Assembly: GCF_004331415.1 (NCBI RefSeq)
Contig: NZ_SJOP01000007.1
Coordinates: forward strand, 162,068 to 226,067
Reading direction: 5' to 3'
DNA length: 64,000 nucleotides
DNA from: Kosakonia quasisacchari
GTDB lineage: Bacteria; Pseudomonadota; Gammaproteobacteria; Enterobacterales; Enterobacteriaceae
Positions 37,948-47,029 of the stretch are shown here, piece after piece. The notes below the pieces were generated by a model. That model did no database searches. It was not told the origin of the DNA and saw only the letters and a program-made list of their open reading frames with translations. A program made the position numbers and the translations under genes. Within the stretch, counting starts at the first letter, position 1; the number at the start of each line of letters is the position of its first letter.

Positions 37948-39311
37948 CCATCCGGTTAAAAAATTGGCTTGATGGCATTGACCTGCGCGAGCACAAAATG
38001 GCGGAACTGCCGCTGTTTCGCCGTTATGGTCGGCTGACACGCGCGACCGGGCTGGTGATGGAAGCTGTCGGTCTGAAATTACCGATCGGCACGCTTTGCA
38101 TCGTTGAACGCGAGAGCGAAACGGGCATCCAGCGCGTAGAAAGCGAAGTGGTGGGATTCAATGCCGAAACCCTCTATTTGATGCCGCTGGAAAACGTCGA
38201 AGGCGTGCTGCCTGGCGCCAGAGTGTATGCCTTTGGGAACAACGTCAAAGGCAAACTGCTGCCGCTGGGACCGGAATTACTCGGCCGCGTGCTGGATGCC
38301 AGTGCGCGTCCACTTGATGGCCTGCCAGCGCCGGGTTCGACTGACCGTGGGGCGTTATTTACCGCGCCGTTTAACCCGCTGCAGCGCGATCCGATTAAAA
38401 ACGTGCTTGATGTCGGGGTTCGTGCGATCAACGGCTTACTGACCGTTGGCCGTGGCCAGCGTATGGGGCTGTTTGCTGGTTCCGGCGTCGGGAAAAGTGT
38501 GTTGCTGGGCATGATGGCGCGCTTCACCAAAGCGGACGTCATTGTCGTCGGGTTGATTGGCGAGCGCGGCCGCGAGGTGAAGGACTTTATCGAGAACATT
38601 CTCGGTAAAGAGGGGCTTAAACGTTCCGTCGTCATCGCCGCACCAGCGGATGTGTCGCCGATCCTGCGTATGCAGGGCGCGGTCTATTGCACGCGTATCG
38701 CCGAGGATTTTCGCGATCGCGGCCTCGACGTGCTGCTGATTATGGACTCCTTAACCCGCTACGCGATGGCGCAGCGCGAAATTGCGCTCGCCATTGGCGA
38801 ACCGCCCGCGACCAAAGGCTACCCGCCATCGGTTTTCGCCAAGCTACCCGCGCTGGTGGAACGTGCCGGTAACGGCACCAAAGGCGGCGGTTCGATCACC
38901 GCGTTTTATACCGTGTTGACGGAAGGGGATGACCAGCAGGATCCGATTGCCGATTCGGCGCGTGCGATCCTCGACGGCCATATTGTGCTCTCGCGCAGGC
39001 TGGCGGAATCGGGCCACTACCCGGCGATTGATATCGAAGCCTCGATAAGCCGCGCGATGACCGAACTTATCGAACCGGTGCACTACAAAAAGGTGCAGCG
39101 CTTTAAACAGATGCTTTCGTCTTACCAGCGTAACCGCGATCTGGTGAGCGTGGGGGCGTATGCGGCAGGCAGCGATCCTTTACTGGATCAGGCCATTAGC
39201 CTCTACCCCAACATGGAGCATTACCTTCATCAGGGGATTCATGAATCCTGTGACTATCCGACCTCCTGCGCGGCGCTTTCTGCGCTGTTTCCGGATACCG
39301 GGGCGAACTAA
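37944..39311 (+). CDS. fliI: Flagellar export ATPase FliI
   Basis: FliI (455 residues, E. coli 457) is the F1-beta-like ATPase that feeds substrates to the export gate. Walker A AGSGVGKS, Walker [12 protein letters not shown] and the arginine-finger region near SDPLLDQAI are present. The start overlaps fliH. Confidence 0.97.
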   Translation: MTIRLKNWLDGIDLREHKMAELPLFRRYGRLTRATGLVMEAVGLKLPIGTLCIVERESETGIQRVESEVVGFNAETLYLMPLENVEGVLPGARVYAFGNNVKGKLLPLGPELLGRVLDASARPLDGLPAPGSTDRGALFTAPFNPLQRDPIKNVLDVGVRAINGLLTVGRGQRMGLFAGSGVGKSVLLGMMARFTKADVIVVGLIGERGREVKDFIENILGKEGLKRSVVIAAPADVSPILRMQGAVYCTRIAEDFRDRGLDVLLIMDSLTRYAMAQREIALAIGEPPATKGYPPSVFAKLPALVERAGNGTKGGGSITAFYTVLTEGDDQQDPIADSARAILDGHIVLSRRLAESGHYPAIDIEASISRAMTELIEPVHYKKVQRFKQMLSSYQRNRDLVSVGAYAAGSDPLLDQAISLYPNMEHYLHQGIHESCDYPTSCAALSALFPDTGAN

Positions 39312-39326
39312 TGCGGATAGCGCGTA

Positions 39327-39770
39327 ATGGCCAGCCATAACCCAATGGATGTACTGCGTGAGCTGGCGGAAAAGAAGCTCAATGACACGACGGTACGGCT
39401 CGGCAGCGCTCGCCAGGCGCATGTCCAGGAGACCTCCCGCCTGGAACAGTTGCGCACTTACTCGCAAGAATACCGCCAGCAAATGCAAACAACGCTGACG
39501 CAAAGCTGCGTTTCAATCATGGCGCTACAGACACAGCAGCGTTTTTTAACCTCTCTGGATGGGGTGGTTGAGCAACAGGTCAGGCGGGTTTCCGCCAGCC
39601 AGTTTGCCGTGGATAACGTGCAGGATGCCTGGAAAAAAGATAAGCAGCGGCTGAATGCTTTTGAAGCGCTGAAAAACCGTGCTGAAGCCCAGCGATTGTT
39701 AAAAGAGAACCGGCTGGAACAAAAGCTGATGGATGAGTTTGCCCGTCGCGCCAGCCAAAGGAATATATAA
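39327..39770 (+). CDS. fliJ: Flagellar export chaperone-escort FliJ
   Basis: FliJ (147 residues, as in E. coli) is a coiled-coil protein in the ATPase complex that recycles chaperones. It is Gln- and Arg-rich; the C-terminal ENRLEQKLMDEFARRASQR closely matches the E. coli tail. fliK begins one base after its stop. Confidence 0.93.
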   Translation: MASHNPMDVLRELAEKKLNDTTVRLGSARQAHVQETSRLEQLRTYSQEYRQQMQTTLTQSCVSIMALQTQQRFLTSLDGVVEQQVRRVSASQFAVDNVQDAWKKDKQRLNAFEALKNRAEAQRLLKENRLEQKLMDEFARRASQRNI

Positions 39771-39771
39771 G

Positions 39772-41025
39772 ATGATTATCAGACCTTCAAACCCTACTCC
39801 CGCAAGCGATAGCGGACGCCAGACGGCATCCACGTCATCCGCGCAGGAAGAGGGCGAGTTTTCTTCCGCGCTGAAAAAACAGCTGGCGGCAGAACAACCC
39901 GCAAAAACCGACAACAAAGCGCCTGCGCAGGAAGGGAATAAAAAACCTGCGGACAAAAAAGACGAGCCGTCAGACGACGCCCGTCTGGCGCAGCCTGCGA
40001 CGCTGGCTATCGATCCGCTGGCGCAAGTGGCGAAGACAATAGCGTTGCCTGCGGAAATGACCACCGCAGATGCGCTGCTTGCCCAGGGTGAACAGGCCGC
40101 GCAACCGGCGTTGGCAGATCTGGCGGCTTTACCGCAGAACGCGATTGAGCCTGCACTTGCTGCAACACCGGCAAACGCACTTACACCGGCCGCAGTGGCG
40201 ACCGACATTCAACCTGCTGACCCATTAGCACAGGTGACTTTCTCCGCTGTTCTTGGTGAGAAAGTGCAAACCCCGCTGACAGCCGCAACGGAGCGCGCAC
40301 CCGCGACCGGAAAAGGGCAGGGGATAACGGCTGCGCTTCACTCGCCTGCACCGCTTGCGGATAAAGCCGTTGAGGGCAGCGAATCTCGTTTGCCAGCCAC
40401 GGACACTGCGCAGCTAACGGGCAATGGGCAAACCCAGGCAGCGCCTGCGAGTGAGAGTTTTGCGACGGCGTTACATGCAGTGAAAGCTGGCGAACCAGTA
40501 CCGCAACTGAGTGCGATTTCTCACGCGGCACCCGTTACGGCACCGTCAACAACGCCCGCGTTAGCGTCTCCGGCGATGGCGACTGGCACCTTACAGGCGG
40601 AGGTTGGCACACCCGCGTGGCAGCAATCGTTGGGGCAGCAGATCGCGGTATTTACCCGTAATGGCGTTCACCATGCGGAGCTGCGCCTGCATCCTGAGGA
40701 GTTGGGGGCGTTACAAATCAGCCTGCGTGTGAATAACGATCAAGCCCAGGTCCATTTCGTTTCGGAGAGCCATCAGGTGCGCTCGGCGCTGGAATCAGCG
40801 ATACCGAACCTGCGCACTATGCTGGAAGAGTCCGGTATTTCGCTTGGACAGAGCAGCGTTGGCGCAGACACCTCCTCTTCGGCGGGAGAGACGACATCGG
40901 GCAATGCCTCCGGGCAAGGAAAGTCTGATCCAGAACAAGGTGAAGGGGCTATTTCGCTGGAAGAAGAGAGCCCAACACGCTCGCACATCATGCATTATTC
41001 CCGCGGAATCAATACGTTCGCTTGA
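39772..41025 (+). CDS. fliK: Hook-length control protein FliK
   Basis: FliK (417 residues, E. coli 375) measures hook length and triggers the FlhB switch. A long Ala/Pro/Thr/Gln-rich ruler (about 1-280) precedes the conserved C-terminal domain (VGTPAWQQSLGQQIAVFTRNG, AELRLHPEELGALQISLRV). The ATG at 39772 is used. The ruler is longer than in E. coli, which could mean a longer hook (inference). Confidence 0.95.
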   Translation: MIIRPSNPTPASDSGRQTASTSSAQEEGEFSSALKKQLAAEQPAKTDNKAPAQEGNKKPADKKDEPSDDARLAQPATLAIDPLAQVAKTIALPAEMTTADALLAQGEQAAQPALADLAALPQNAIEPALAATPANALTPAAVATDIQPADPLAQVTFSAVLGEKVQTPLTAATERAPATGKGQGITAALHSPAPLADKAVEGSESRLPATDTAQLTGNGQTQAAPASESFATALHAVKAGEPVPQLSAISHAAPVTAPSTTPALASPAMATGTLQAEVGTPAWQQSLGQQIAVFTRNGVHHAELRLHPEELGALQISLRVNNDQAQVHFVSESHQVRSALESAIPNLRTMLEESGISLGQSSVGADTSSSAGETTSGNASGQGKSDPEQGEGAISLEEESPTRSHIMHYSRGINTFA

Positions 41026-41178
41026 TACGAATGCGCTAAATGGCAAGGTGCTGACAGTAATTTCAGTTTATCAGGGAATTGTCCTGCATGGGTGCTGTAT
41101 TAAAATAACGGCATCCAGCAGGTTATCTGTCTTAAGTATGATTCCTGATTTATTTTTAATTACAGAGTTATTCATCAA
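41026..41178. promoter_or_regulatory. fliK-fliL spacer, probable class II promoter region
   Basis: 153 bp of AT-rich DNA before fliL, where enteric genomes carry the FlhDC-dependent fliL promoter. No terminator after fliK and no sigma-28 box were recognised. Confidence 0.45.
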
Positions 41179-41682
41179 ATGCCGAAGAAGAAACAAGCCG
41201 CCCAGAGTGGGAAAAAAAGCCCGCTGTTGGTTTTACTCATTTTGTTAATTCTTATTGGTATGTGCGCTGGTGGCGCTTATGCCTATATGGAAATTAACAA
41301 ACTCAAAACGCAAGTTGCTAATGGGAACAACGGTAAAACCCCTGCCGCACCCGTTGAGCAAGTAGAGCCGGTATATTTGGACCTGGATACCTTTACGGTC
41401 AGTCTAAAACCAGACGCCCAGGAAAATGATCGCATTCTGTATATTGGCCTGACGTTGAAAGTTAAAGATACCGCAACGAAAGCGATACTGGAAAAACATC
41501 TTCCTGAAGTTCGCAGTAATTTGTTAGTGCTTTTTTCTCAACAAACAGCGGCTGAATTAGTCGATGATAAGGCGAAAGAAACGTTGGCATTAAAAGTAAA
41601 AGATGCGGTTAACGTATCGCTTGCTGGTCAGCCTCAACCGATGGTGACAAACGTCCTGTTTAATGCATTCATTTTACGGTAA
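41179..41682 (+). CDS. fliL: Flagellar basal-body associated protein FliL
   Basis: FliL (167 residues, E. coli 154) is a single-pass inner-membrane protein around the stators. The membrane helix is about residues 14-36 (LLVLLILLILIGMCAGGAYAY) and the periplasmic domain shows YLDLDTFTVSLKP and the terminal VLFNAFILR. It opens fliLMNOPQR. Confidence 0.94.
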   Translation: MPKKKQAAQSGKKSPLLVLLILLILIGMCAGGAYAYMEINKLKTQVANGNNGKTPAAPVEQVEPVYLDLDTFTVSLKPDAQENDRILYIGLTLKVKDTATKAILEKHLPEVRSNLLVLFSQQTAAELVDDKAKETLALKVKDAVNVSLAGQPQPMVTNVLFNAFILR

Positions 41683-41687
41683 CTATT

Positions 41688-42692
41688 ATGTCGGACAGCA
41701 TTTTATCACAGGACGAGATCGATAATCTTTTGAATGGCGGCCCTGGCGGCGAAGAGAAAAATAGCGCAGAAACGGCGATTTCCTCAGCAGAAGATAATAT
41801 CAAACCTTATGATCCCAATACGCAGCGTCGGGTTATTCGTGAACGTTTATATTCTCTGGAAATTATTAATGAACGTTTTGCGCGACAGTTTCGTATCGGT
41901 TTATTTAACATTTTGCGTCGTAGCCCGGATGTTACTGCCGGAAACATTAAAATTCAGCCGTACCATGAATTTGCCCGCAATTTGCCGGTGATGACGAGTC
42001 TGAATCTGATTAACATGCATCCGCTGCGCGGCACGGCACTGTTCGTCTTTTCGCCCAACCTGGTGTTTACCGCGGTGGATAACCTTTTTGGCGGCGACGG
42101 TCGTTTCCCGACAAAGGCCGATGGTCGCGAATTTACGCCCACAGAACAGCGTATTATCCAGCGTATGTTGGCCATGGCGCGCGAAGCATATGATTACGCC
42201 TGGACATCTATTTATAAGATCAAAACAGAGTTTGTCCGTTCTGAATTGCAGGTGAAGTTCACCAATATCACGTCGTCACCGAATGATATTGTGGTGACCA
42301 CGCCGTTTCAGGTGGATATCGGTTCGCACAGCGGTGAATTACAAATTTGTATTCCGTTTAGCATTATCGAACCGATTCGCGAGTTGTTGACCAACCCGCC
42401 GCTGGAAAACTCACAGCACGAAAACAATCAGTGGCGTAGCGCGCTCGCTTCGCAAATGCGTGATACCGAACTGGAATTGGTGGTGAAATTCGCTGAGATT
42501 TCTACCCGCTTGTCCAGAATTATGAGCCTGAAACCTGACGATATTATTCCATTGGAAAAGCCTGAAGACATTGGCGGGTTTGTTAACGATGTGCCGGTCA
42601 TGTCCGGTAAATATGGCAGCGCCAATAATCAGTATGCCATCCAGGTGGAAAATTTGATGAATTCAACATTATTAGCCTTAAAGAAGGAGTGA
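41688..42692 (+). CDS. fliM: Flagellar motor switch protein FliM
   Basis: FliM (334 residues, as in E. coli) forms the C ring and binds CheY-P through its N-terminal peptide SILSQDEIDNLLNG. The middle CheC-like domain (NLVFTAVDNLFGGDG) and C-terminal SpoA domain follow. Five bp separate it from fliL. Confidence 0.97.
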   Translation: MSDSILSQDEIDNLLNGGPGGEEKNSAETAISSAEDNIKPYDPNTQRRVIRERLYSLEIINERFARQFRIGLFNILRRSPDVTAGNIKIQPYHEFARNLPVMTSLNLINMHPLRGTALFVFSPNLVFTAVDNLFGGDGRFPTKADGREFTPTEQRIIQRMLAMAREAYDYAWTSIYKIKTEFVRSELQVKFTNITSSPNDIVVTTPFQVDIGSHSGELQICIPFSIIEPIRELLTNPPLENSQHENNQWRSALASQMRDTELELVVKFAEISTRLSRIMSLKPDDIIPLEKPEDIGGFVNDVPVMSGKYGSANNQYAIQVENLMNSTLLALKKE

Positions 42693-42699
42693 CCAACGA

Positions 42700-43101
42700 A
42701 TGAGTGATATGGAACTTGAATCGGGGTCAAATAAATCCTCGCTTAACGACCTTTGGGGCGACGCGATGAGCGAACAAATGAACGAAAATAGTGCCGAGCT
42801 GCAAGCTACGGTGAAAGACGATGTGATGGTTAATTTTTCGGAAGATTTAAATTTGGTGCTCGACATTCCGGTCAAAATGACCGTGGAACTGGGGCGCACA
42901 AAAATGACCATCAAAGAGTTATTAAGACTCAGCCCAGGCGCCATTGTTTCCCTTGAAGGGTTAGCCGGTGAGCCGCTGGATATTTTGATTAACGGTTACT
43001 TAATTGCCCAAGGTGAAGTGGTCGTCGTTTCGGATAAATTCGGTATTCGTATCACCGATATTATTACGCCTTCCGAACGTATGCACCGCCTGAGCAGATA
43101 A
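42700..43101 (+). CDS. fliN: Flagellar motor switch protein FliN
   Basis: FliN (133 residues, E. coli 137) completes the C ring. The SpoA domain shows LNLVLDIPVKMTVELGRTKM, LRLSPGAIVSLEG and GEVVVVSDKFGIRITDI (pieces). The stop overlaps the fliO start. Confidence 0.97.
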   Translation: MSDMELESGSNKSSLNDLWGDAMSEQMNENSAELQATVKDDVMVNFSEDLNLVLDIPVKMTVELGRTKMTIKELLRLSPGAIVSLEGLAGEPLDILINGYLIAQGEVVVVSDKFGIRITDIITPSERMHRLSR

Positions 43102-43505
43102 TGAATACCCCATCACTTAATACCGTTCAGCCCGTTGCCGGCGGGCCTGCCGTGGCTCCGGTCTCTATTGGCAATGTTGTTGGCGCGCTGGCGCTTGTGC
43201 TGTTGCTGATTGTGGCGGTTGCCTGGATCTGCCGTCGCACTGGCGTTGCTTCACGAATGGTAAAGGGAAATAGCATTCTGTCGGTAAAACACACCCAGTC
43301 CCTTGGCGCGAGGCAGCGTCTGGTGGTTGTCGAAGTGGATGACAAATGGTTGTTGCTGGGCGTGACGCAGGAAAATATTACTAACCTGATGACGATGGAG
43401 AAAAAAGCGGACGCTGAGCCGATTCAGGCTGCGCCGTTTGCTGCCAGTCTTCAGGCGGCTTTAGTGAATCGCATTACCCGGCATAAAGGTGAGGGCAAAA
43501 AATGA
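43101..43505 (+). CDS. fliO: Export gate assembly protein FliO
   Basis: FliO (134 residues, E. coli 121) is a membrane protein that helps FliP assemble. One membrane helix lies at about residues 24-43 ([17 protein letters not shown]) with a cytoplasmic tail containing [19 protein letters not shown]. The start and stop both overlap the neighbouring genes. Confidence 0.93.
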   Translation: MNTPSLNTVQPVAGGPAVAPVSIGNVVGALALVLLLIVAVAWICRRTGVASRMVKGNSILSVKHTQSLGARQRLVVVEVDDKWLLLGVTQENITNLMTMEKKADAEPIQAAPFAASLQAALVNRITRHKGEGKK

Positions 43506-44263
43506 AACGCAACACTCGCCTGTTACCGGGAATGCTTGGCTCTGGAATAGCGCTTGCCGGGATTTTCTTTCCCGCCGGGCTGACCTGGGCGGCCGGTAGC
43601 GACATCATGCTTAGCCATTCAGCGAATGGAGAGAGCTGGTCACTGCCGGTACAAACGCTGGTTTTAATGACATCGCTGACGTTTTTGCCCGCGATATTGC
43701 TGATGATGACGGGGTTCACCCGCATTGTGATTGTGCTCGGGCTGCTGCGAAACGCCCTTGGCACCGCCAGTACGCCACCTAACCAGGTGCTGCTGGGACT
43801 GGCGCTGTTTTTGACGTTTTTCGTCATGTCTCCGGTGTTGAACCGTATTTACGACGAAGCGTGGGTTCCGCTCTCGCAGGATAAGATTTCGATGGAAGTC
43901 GCGTTACAAAAAGGGTCGCAACCCTTGCGCGCCTTCATGCTTAAACAGACCCGTGAAGGGGATCTGGCGCTCTTTTCCCGCATCGCGAAAGCAGAGCAGT
44001 TTAATACTGCCGACGATGTGCCAATGAGCATTCTGGTGCCTGCGTTTGTGACCAGCGAACTGAAAACCGGTTTCCAGATCGGCTTTACGATGTTCATTCC
44101 TTTTTTGATTATCGACCTGGTGGTGGCAAGTGTGCTGATGGCATTGGGGATGATGATGGTGCCTCCGGCAACGATTTCCCTGCCTTTTAAGCTGATGCTG
44201 TTTGTCCTGGTGGATGGCTGGCAGCTGGTTATCGGTTCCCTGGCGCAAAGCTTTTTTAGTTAG
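43502..44263 (+). CDS. fliP: Flagellar export gate protein FliP
   Basis: FliP (253 residues, E. coli 245) is a core gate subunit with a cleavable signal peptide and four membrane helices. Conserved parts are [33 protein letters not shown] (pieces), [17 protein letters not shown] and [19 protein letters not shown]. It overlaps fliO by 4 bp. Confidence 0.97.
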   Translation: MKRNTRLLPGMLGSGIALAGIFFPAGLTWAAGSDIMLSHSANGESWSLPVQTLVLMTSLTFLPAILLMMTGFTRIVIVLGLLRNALGTASTPPNQVLLGLALFLTFFVMSPVLNRIYDEAWVPLSQDKISMEVALQKGSQPLRAFMLKQTREGDLALFSRIAKAEQFNTADDVPMSILVPAFVTSELKTGFQIGFTMFIPFLIIDLVVASVLMALGMMMVPPATISLPFKLMLFVLVDGWQLVIGSLAQSFFS

Positions 44264-44273
44264 AGAGAAGAAG

Positions 44274-44543
44274 ATGACCCCTGAAAGTGTCATGTCGCTT
44301 GGTTTCCAGGCGACGAAAGTCGGGCTGTTTATTGCCACACCATTATTGTTAGCCGCGCTGGCAGCGGGTTTGATTGTCAGTATTTTGCAGGCGTCGACGC
44401 AGATCAACGAAATGACGCTCTCATTCATTCCGAAGATCCTGACCATCGTGGTGGTGCTGATCGCTTGCGGGCCGTGGATGCTGTCAACGCTGGTTGACTA
44501 CATGCGTGGTCTGTTCAGTAGCCTGCCCTATATCATCCGTTAA
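44274..44543 (+). CDS. fliQ: Flagellar export gate protein FliQ
   Basis: FliQ (89 residues, as in E. coli) has two membrane helices. MTPESVMSLGFQATKVGLFI and LQASTQINEMTLSFIPKI are typical. The ATG behind AGAGAAGAAG at 44274 is used; the open frame continues upstream inside fliP without family support. Confidence 0.96.
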   Translation: MTPESVMSLGFQATKVGLFIATPLLLAALAAGLIVSILQASTQINEMTLSFIPKILTIVVVLIACGPWMLSTLVDYMRGLFSSLPYIIR

Positions 44544-44545
44544 GT

Positions 44546-45325
44546 ATGCTTACGCTCTCGCTGGTTAATCTTTATGACCAGGTGAACCAGTATTTCTGGC
44601 CGTGCCTGCGCATGCTCGCCCTGTTCGGTGCGGCACCGATCTTCAGTGAAAAACAGATGAGCGCGCGGTTAAAAGTCGCGCTGGCGTTGATCACTGCTTT
44701 TCTTGTCGCCCCGCAACTGCCGCAGAGCAACATTGCGATCGCTTCGTTTGACGGCTTTTGGGCCTGTTGTCAGCAACTGATTATCGGTATCGCTATCGGG
44801 CTTGCGGTACAGCTGATTTTCGTGGCGGTACGCCACGCAGGCGAGATTATCGGTATGCAGATGGGCCTCTCTTTCGCCATGGTTTATGACCCCAGCGGTG
44901 GCCCGAGTATGCCGGTCGTTTCACGGCTGCTGAACCTCTTTGTCACGCTGCTGTTTCTGACCTTCAATGGCCATCTTTATATGCTGGAAGTGGTGGCGAA
45001 CAGCTTTGAGGCTTTCCCGATTAGCGCCGCGCCGCTCGGTCATGAAGGATTTATGGCGATGGTCAAAGCAGGCAGCCTGATCTTTCGCTACGGCTTAATG
45101 CTGGGCCTGCCGGTTATCACCTTATTGCTGTGCCTCAACCTGACAATGGGATTGCTCAATCGCCTGACGCCGCAGCTTTCGATTTTTGTGATCGGTTTTC
45201 CGCTTTCTTTAACTGTCGGCATGGTAGCCATGTCGCTGGTGATGTACACGCTTGCACCCTTCTTTGAAAACATGATGGCGGGCATTTTTGACCATCTGTT
45301 TGTGATCCTGACAGGATTCAAATAA
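44546..45325 (+). CDS. fliR: Flagellar export gate protein FliR
   Basis: FliR (259 residues, E. coli 261) completes the FliPQR gate. Six membrane segments are visible, with GEIIGMQMGLSFAMVYDPSGG and the C-terminal LAPFFENMMAGIFDHLF region. It starts 2 bp after fliQ and ends the run. Confidence 0.96.
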   Translation: MLTLSLVNLYDQVNQYFWPCLRMLALFGAAPIFSEKQMSARLKVALALITAFLVAPQLPQSNIAIASFDGFWACCQQLIIGIAIGLAVQLIFVAVRHAGEIIGMQMGLSFAMVYDPSGGPSMPVVSRLLNLFVTLLFLTFNGHLYMLEVVANSFEAFPISAAPLGHEGFMAMVKAGSLIFRYGLMLGLPVITLLLCLNLTMGLLNRLTPQLSIFVIGFPLSLTVGMVAMSLVMYTLAPFFENMMAGIFDHLFVILTGFK

Positions 45326-45392
45326 CGCCGGAAGGGACGTTTTTAATCATCGCAATTTGTCACTGGATGTGACGCTGAGTAGGTAAAGGACT

Positions 45393-45992
45393 ATGAGTGA
45401 AAAAAAGGCAGTTAGTATCGCTAACGTTCTGATTTACAGTGAAGATGTGTTTTCGACACTGGGATTAACCACGCTGATTAAGTTTTATCGTCCTAGCTTG
45501 CGCATTAGCCATATCGCAAGCCCGGAAGACGCGTATGCAGTATCCTGCAATAAAGTGCGCTTTGTGATTGCAGTTGCCACGCAGACCACCAATCTGATGT
45601 CGTTGATGAACACTATGCAGTATTTGCGTGAAGCGAAGCCTGATGTGCCCTGCCTGTTGCTGAGCGACGATCTTGACCCTGTTTTGCCCGCCTTGATGCC
45701 GGATATTCCGACCCTGTGTCTCAATACGCCCATTCGGCACATTTATGAGTCAATCAGCCGTTTGCTGTCGCGTAAAGGGACAGTATCGCTGCGGTATCCC
45801 GCGCTCCCGCTTTTAACACAGCGCCAGCGCGAGGTGCTTTGTCTGTTGGCTTCCGGAGCCAGCGCACAGGATGTTTCTACCGAACTTGGGATCAGCCTGA
45901 AAACGGCCTACGTTCACCGGCGCGATATCCTTATGCGGCTTAACATCAGTCCGAGTTATTATCGTGGTGTATTTACTGCCCGCTTGTCATAA
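45393..45992 (+). CDS. LuxR-type regulator (RcsA/BglJ-like layout) after fliR
   Basis: A 199-residue protein with a receiver-like N-terminal part and a C-terminal LuxR HTH (about 140-190: LTQRQREVLCLLASGASAQDVSTELGISLKTAYVHRRDILMRL in pieces). The N-terminal part lacks the clear Asp acceptor of true receivers, as in RcsA and BglJ, which act as partners of RcsB. In E. coli rcsA also sits directly after fliR, so position supports an RcsA-like origin, though sequence likeness is weak. It could tie this locus to envelope-stress control. Its own promoter would lie in 45326-45392. Confidence 0.7.
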   Translation: MSEKKAVSIANVLIYSEDVFSTLGLTTLIKFYRPSLRISHIASPEDAYAVSCNKVRFVIAVATQTTNLMSLMNTMQYLREAKPDVPCLLLSDDLDPVLPALMPDIPTLCLNTPIRHIYESISRLLSRKGTVSLRYPALPLLTQRQREVLCLLASGASAQDVSTELGISLKTAYVHRRDILMRLNISPSYYRGVFTARLS

Positions 45993-46016
45993 CGGGCGCA
46001 AATAACAGAAAGACAA

Positions 46017-46057
46017 CAGCCTCGCCTGCTCAACGTGATGCTGACCAGGCGAGGCTG
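46017..46057. terminator. Inverted repeat between the LuxR gene and flhC copy 2
   Basis: CAGCCTCGCCTG (46017-46028) and CAGGCGAGGCTG (46046-46057) are perfect 12-bp arms with a 17-nt loop, 25 bp after the regulator stop. There is no T-run. It may terminate or protect transcripts from the two convergent genes. Confidence 0.6.
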
Positions 46058-46078
46058 CTATTGGCGGCTTGAAGATGT

Positions 46079-46101
46079 TTTTGCCCCGACTGGGGGCAAA
46101 A
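46079..46101. terminator. Second inverted repeat next to the flhC copy 2 stop
   Basis: TTTTGCCCC and GGGGCAAAA are 9-bp arms with a 5-nt loop just beyond the flhC stop (46110). The A/T ends make it terminator-like in both directions, although the T-run is inside the stem. Confidence 0.5.
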
Positions 46102-46109
46102 TCATGCCA

Positions 46110-46670
46110 TTACTGCAATGTGGTGGGTGCGCCAGCCGCGAAGTTGAGCAGCGGGCTACGTTTCAGCGCGCGTGACGGTGGCACGCAGAGGCTGCAGGTA
46201 AAGCCGTTGAACATGTGCTCCGGCGTGGTGATAAAGCTGCCACCACAACAATCGCACTGCGTCTGTTTGAGCATGCCGCCGTCGATAAAGCGTAACAGCG
46301 TCCATGCACGGGTTAACCCCAGCACCGGTTCTTCATTTTCTTCAGCCAAACCGTGTTCCATATAAATACGGTAGGCTTTCAGCATCAATTCGACCGTGCG
46401 TCCTGGTTCGACCTTCTGCAAATACAGATAAATATTATAAAAAATGGACGAGTGAATATTCTGTTCCCACGCCATATACCAGTCGGCGGAAAAAGGCAGC
46501 ATACCTTTCGCCGGTGAATCCCCTTTCAGCTCTTTATAAAGCTTTAACAGTTTTCTGCGGCTAAGGCTGGTTTCACTCTCCAGCACCTGCATTCTGGCGC
46601 CGAAATTAATCAACTGCATGGCAATATGCGTATCTTTAATTTCCGACATAATGCTTTTTTCTTGCAACAT
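46110..46670 (-). CDS. flhC: Flagellar master regulator subunit FlhC (copy 2)
   Basis: A second FlhC, 186 residues from MLQEKSIMSE. It keeps LESETSLSRRKLLKLYKEL, KGMLPFSADWYMAWEQN and the zinc site (C139-x2-C142 and C159-x2-C162), so it looks functional. The ATG at 46670 follows GGAAG; an ATG at 46682 overlapping the flhD stop adds four residues and is possible. It differs from copy 1 mostly in the tail. Coexistence with copy 1 allows mixed FlhD4C2 complexes (inference). Confidence 0.93.
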   Translation of the reverse strand: MLQEKSIMSEIKDTHIAMQLINFGARMQVLESETSLSRRKLLKLYKELKGDSPAKGMLPFSADWYMAWEQNIHSSIFYNIYLYLQKVEPGRTVELMLKAYRIYMEHGLAEENEEPVLGLTRAWTLLRFIDGGMLKQTQCDCCGGSFITTPEHMFNGFTCSLCVPPSRALKRSPLLNFAAGAPTTLQ

Positions 46671-46681
46671 TGAGTCTTCCA

Positions 46682-47029
46682 TTAAGCCGCCTCGCTGCCA
46701 TCTTGATTGAGGGTATTAAGCAGATTGCTCGACAAAATAATGCCGGTATGCAAACGCTGAAGCGCATCAATTCGCGAATCTTTGGTCAGGCAGTTGATCA
46801 TCACATCATCATCAATACGCAACCGGCTAATCAGCTGACCAGAAGTGGACAGTTTAATCAGTTGCGGCAGTGACAAGCTGCGTAAGGTTTCCATCGTGGT
46901 TTCGTTTAAACCGAGGCGGAAACCGGCTGCAATTTTATCTTCACGAATCAGACGCTGTGCCAGTAATAAATAGGACAGGTTCAGATCCTGGATAGACTGC
47001 ATTTGTTCGTCAAAATTTTGTTCGTTCAT
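46682..47029 (-). CDS. flhD: Flagellar master regulator subunit FlhD (copy 2)
   Basis: A second FlhD, 115 residues. The core helix DLNLSYLLLAQRLI, the PQLIKLS segment and CLTKDSRIDALQ are the same as in copy 1, with many changes elsewhere. flhC copy 2 overlaps or follows within 12 bp. It lies in inverted orientation relative to copy 1, at the opposite end of the locus, and has the long AT-rich leader that is typical of flhDC regulatory regions. Confidence 0.94.
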   Translation of the reverse strand: MNEQNFDEQMQSIQDLNLSYLLLAQRLIREDKIAAGFRLGLNETTMETLRSLSLPQLIKLSTSGQLISRLRIDDDVMINCLTKDSRIDALQRLHTGIILSSNLLNTLNQDGSEAA

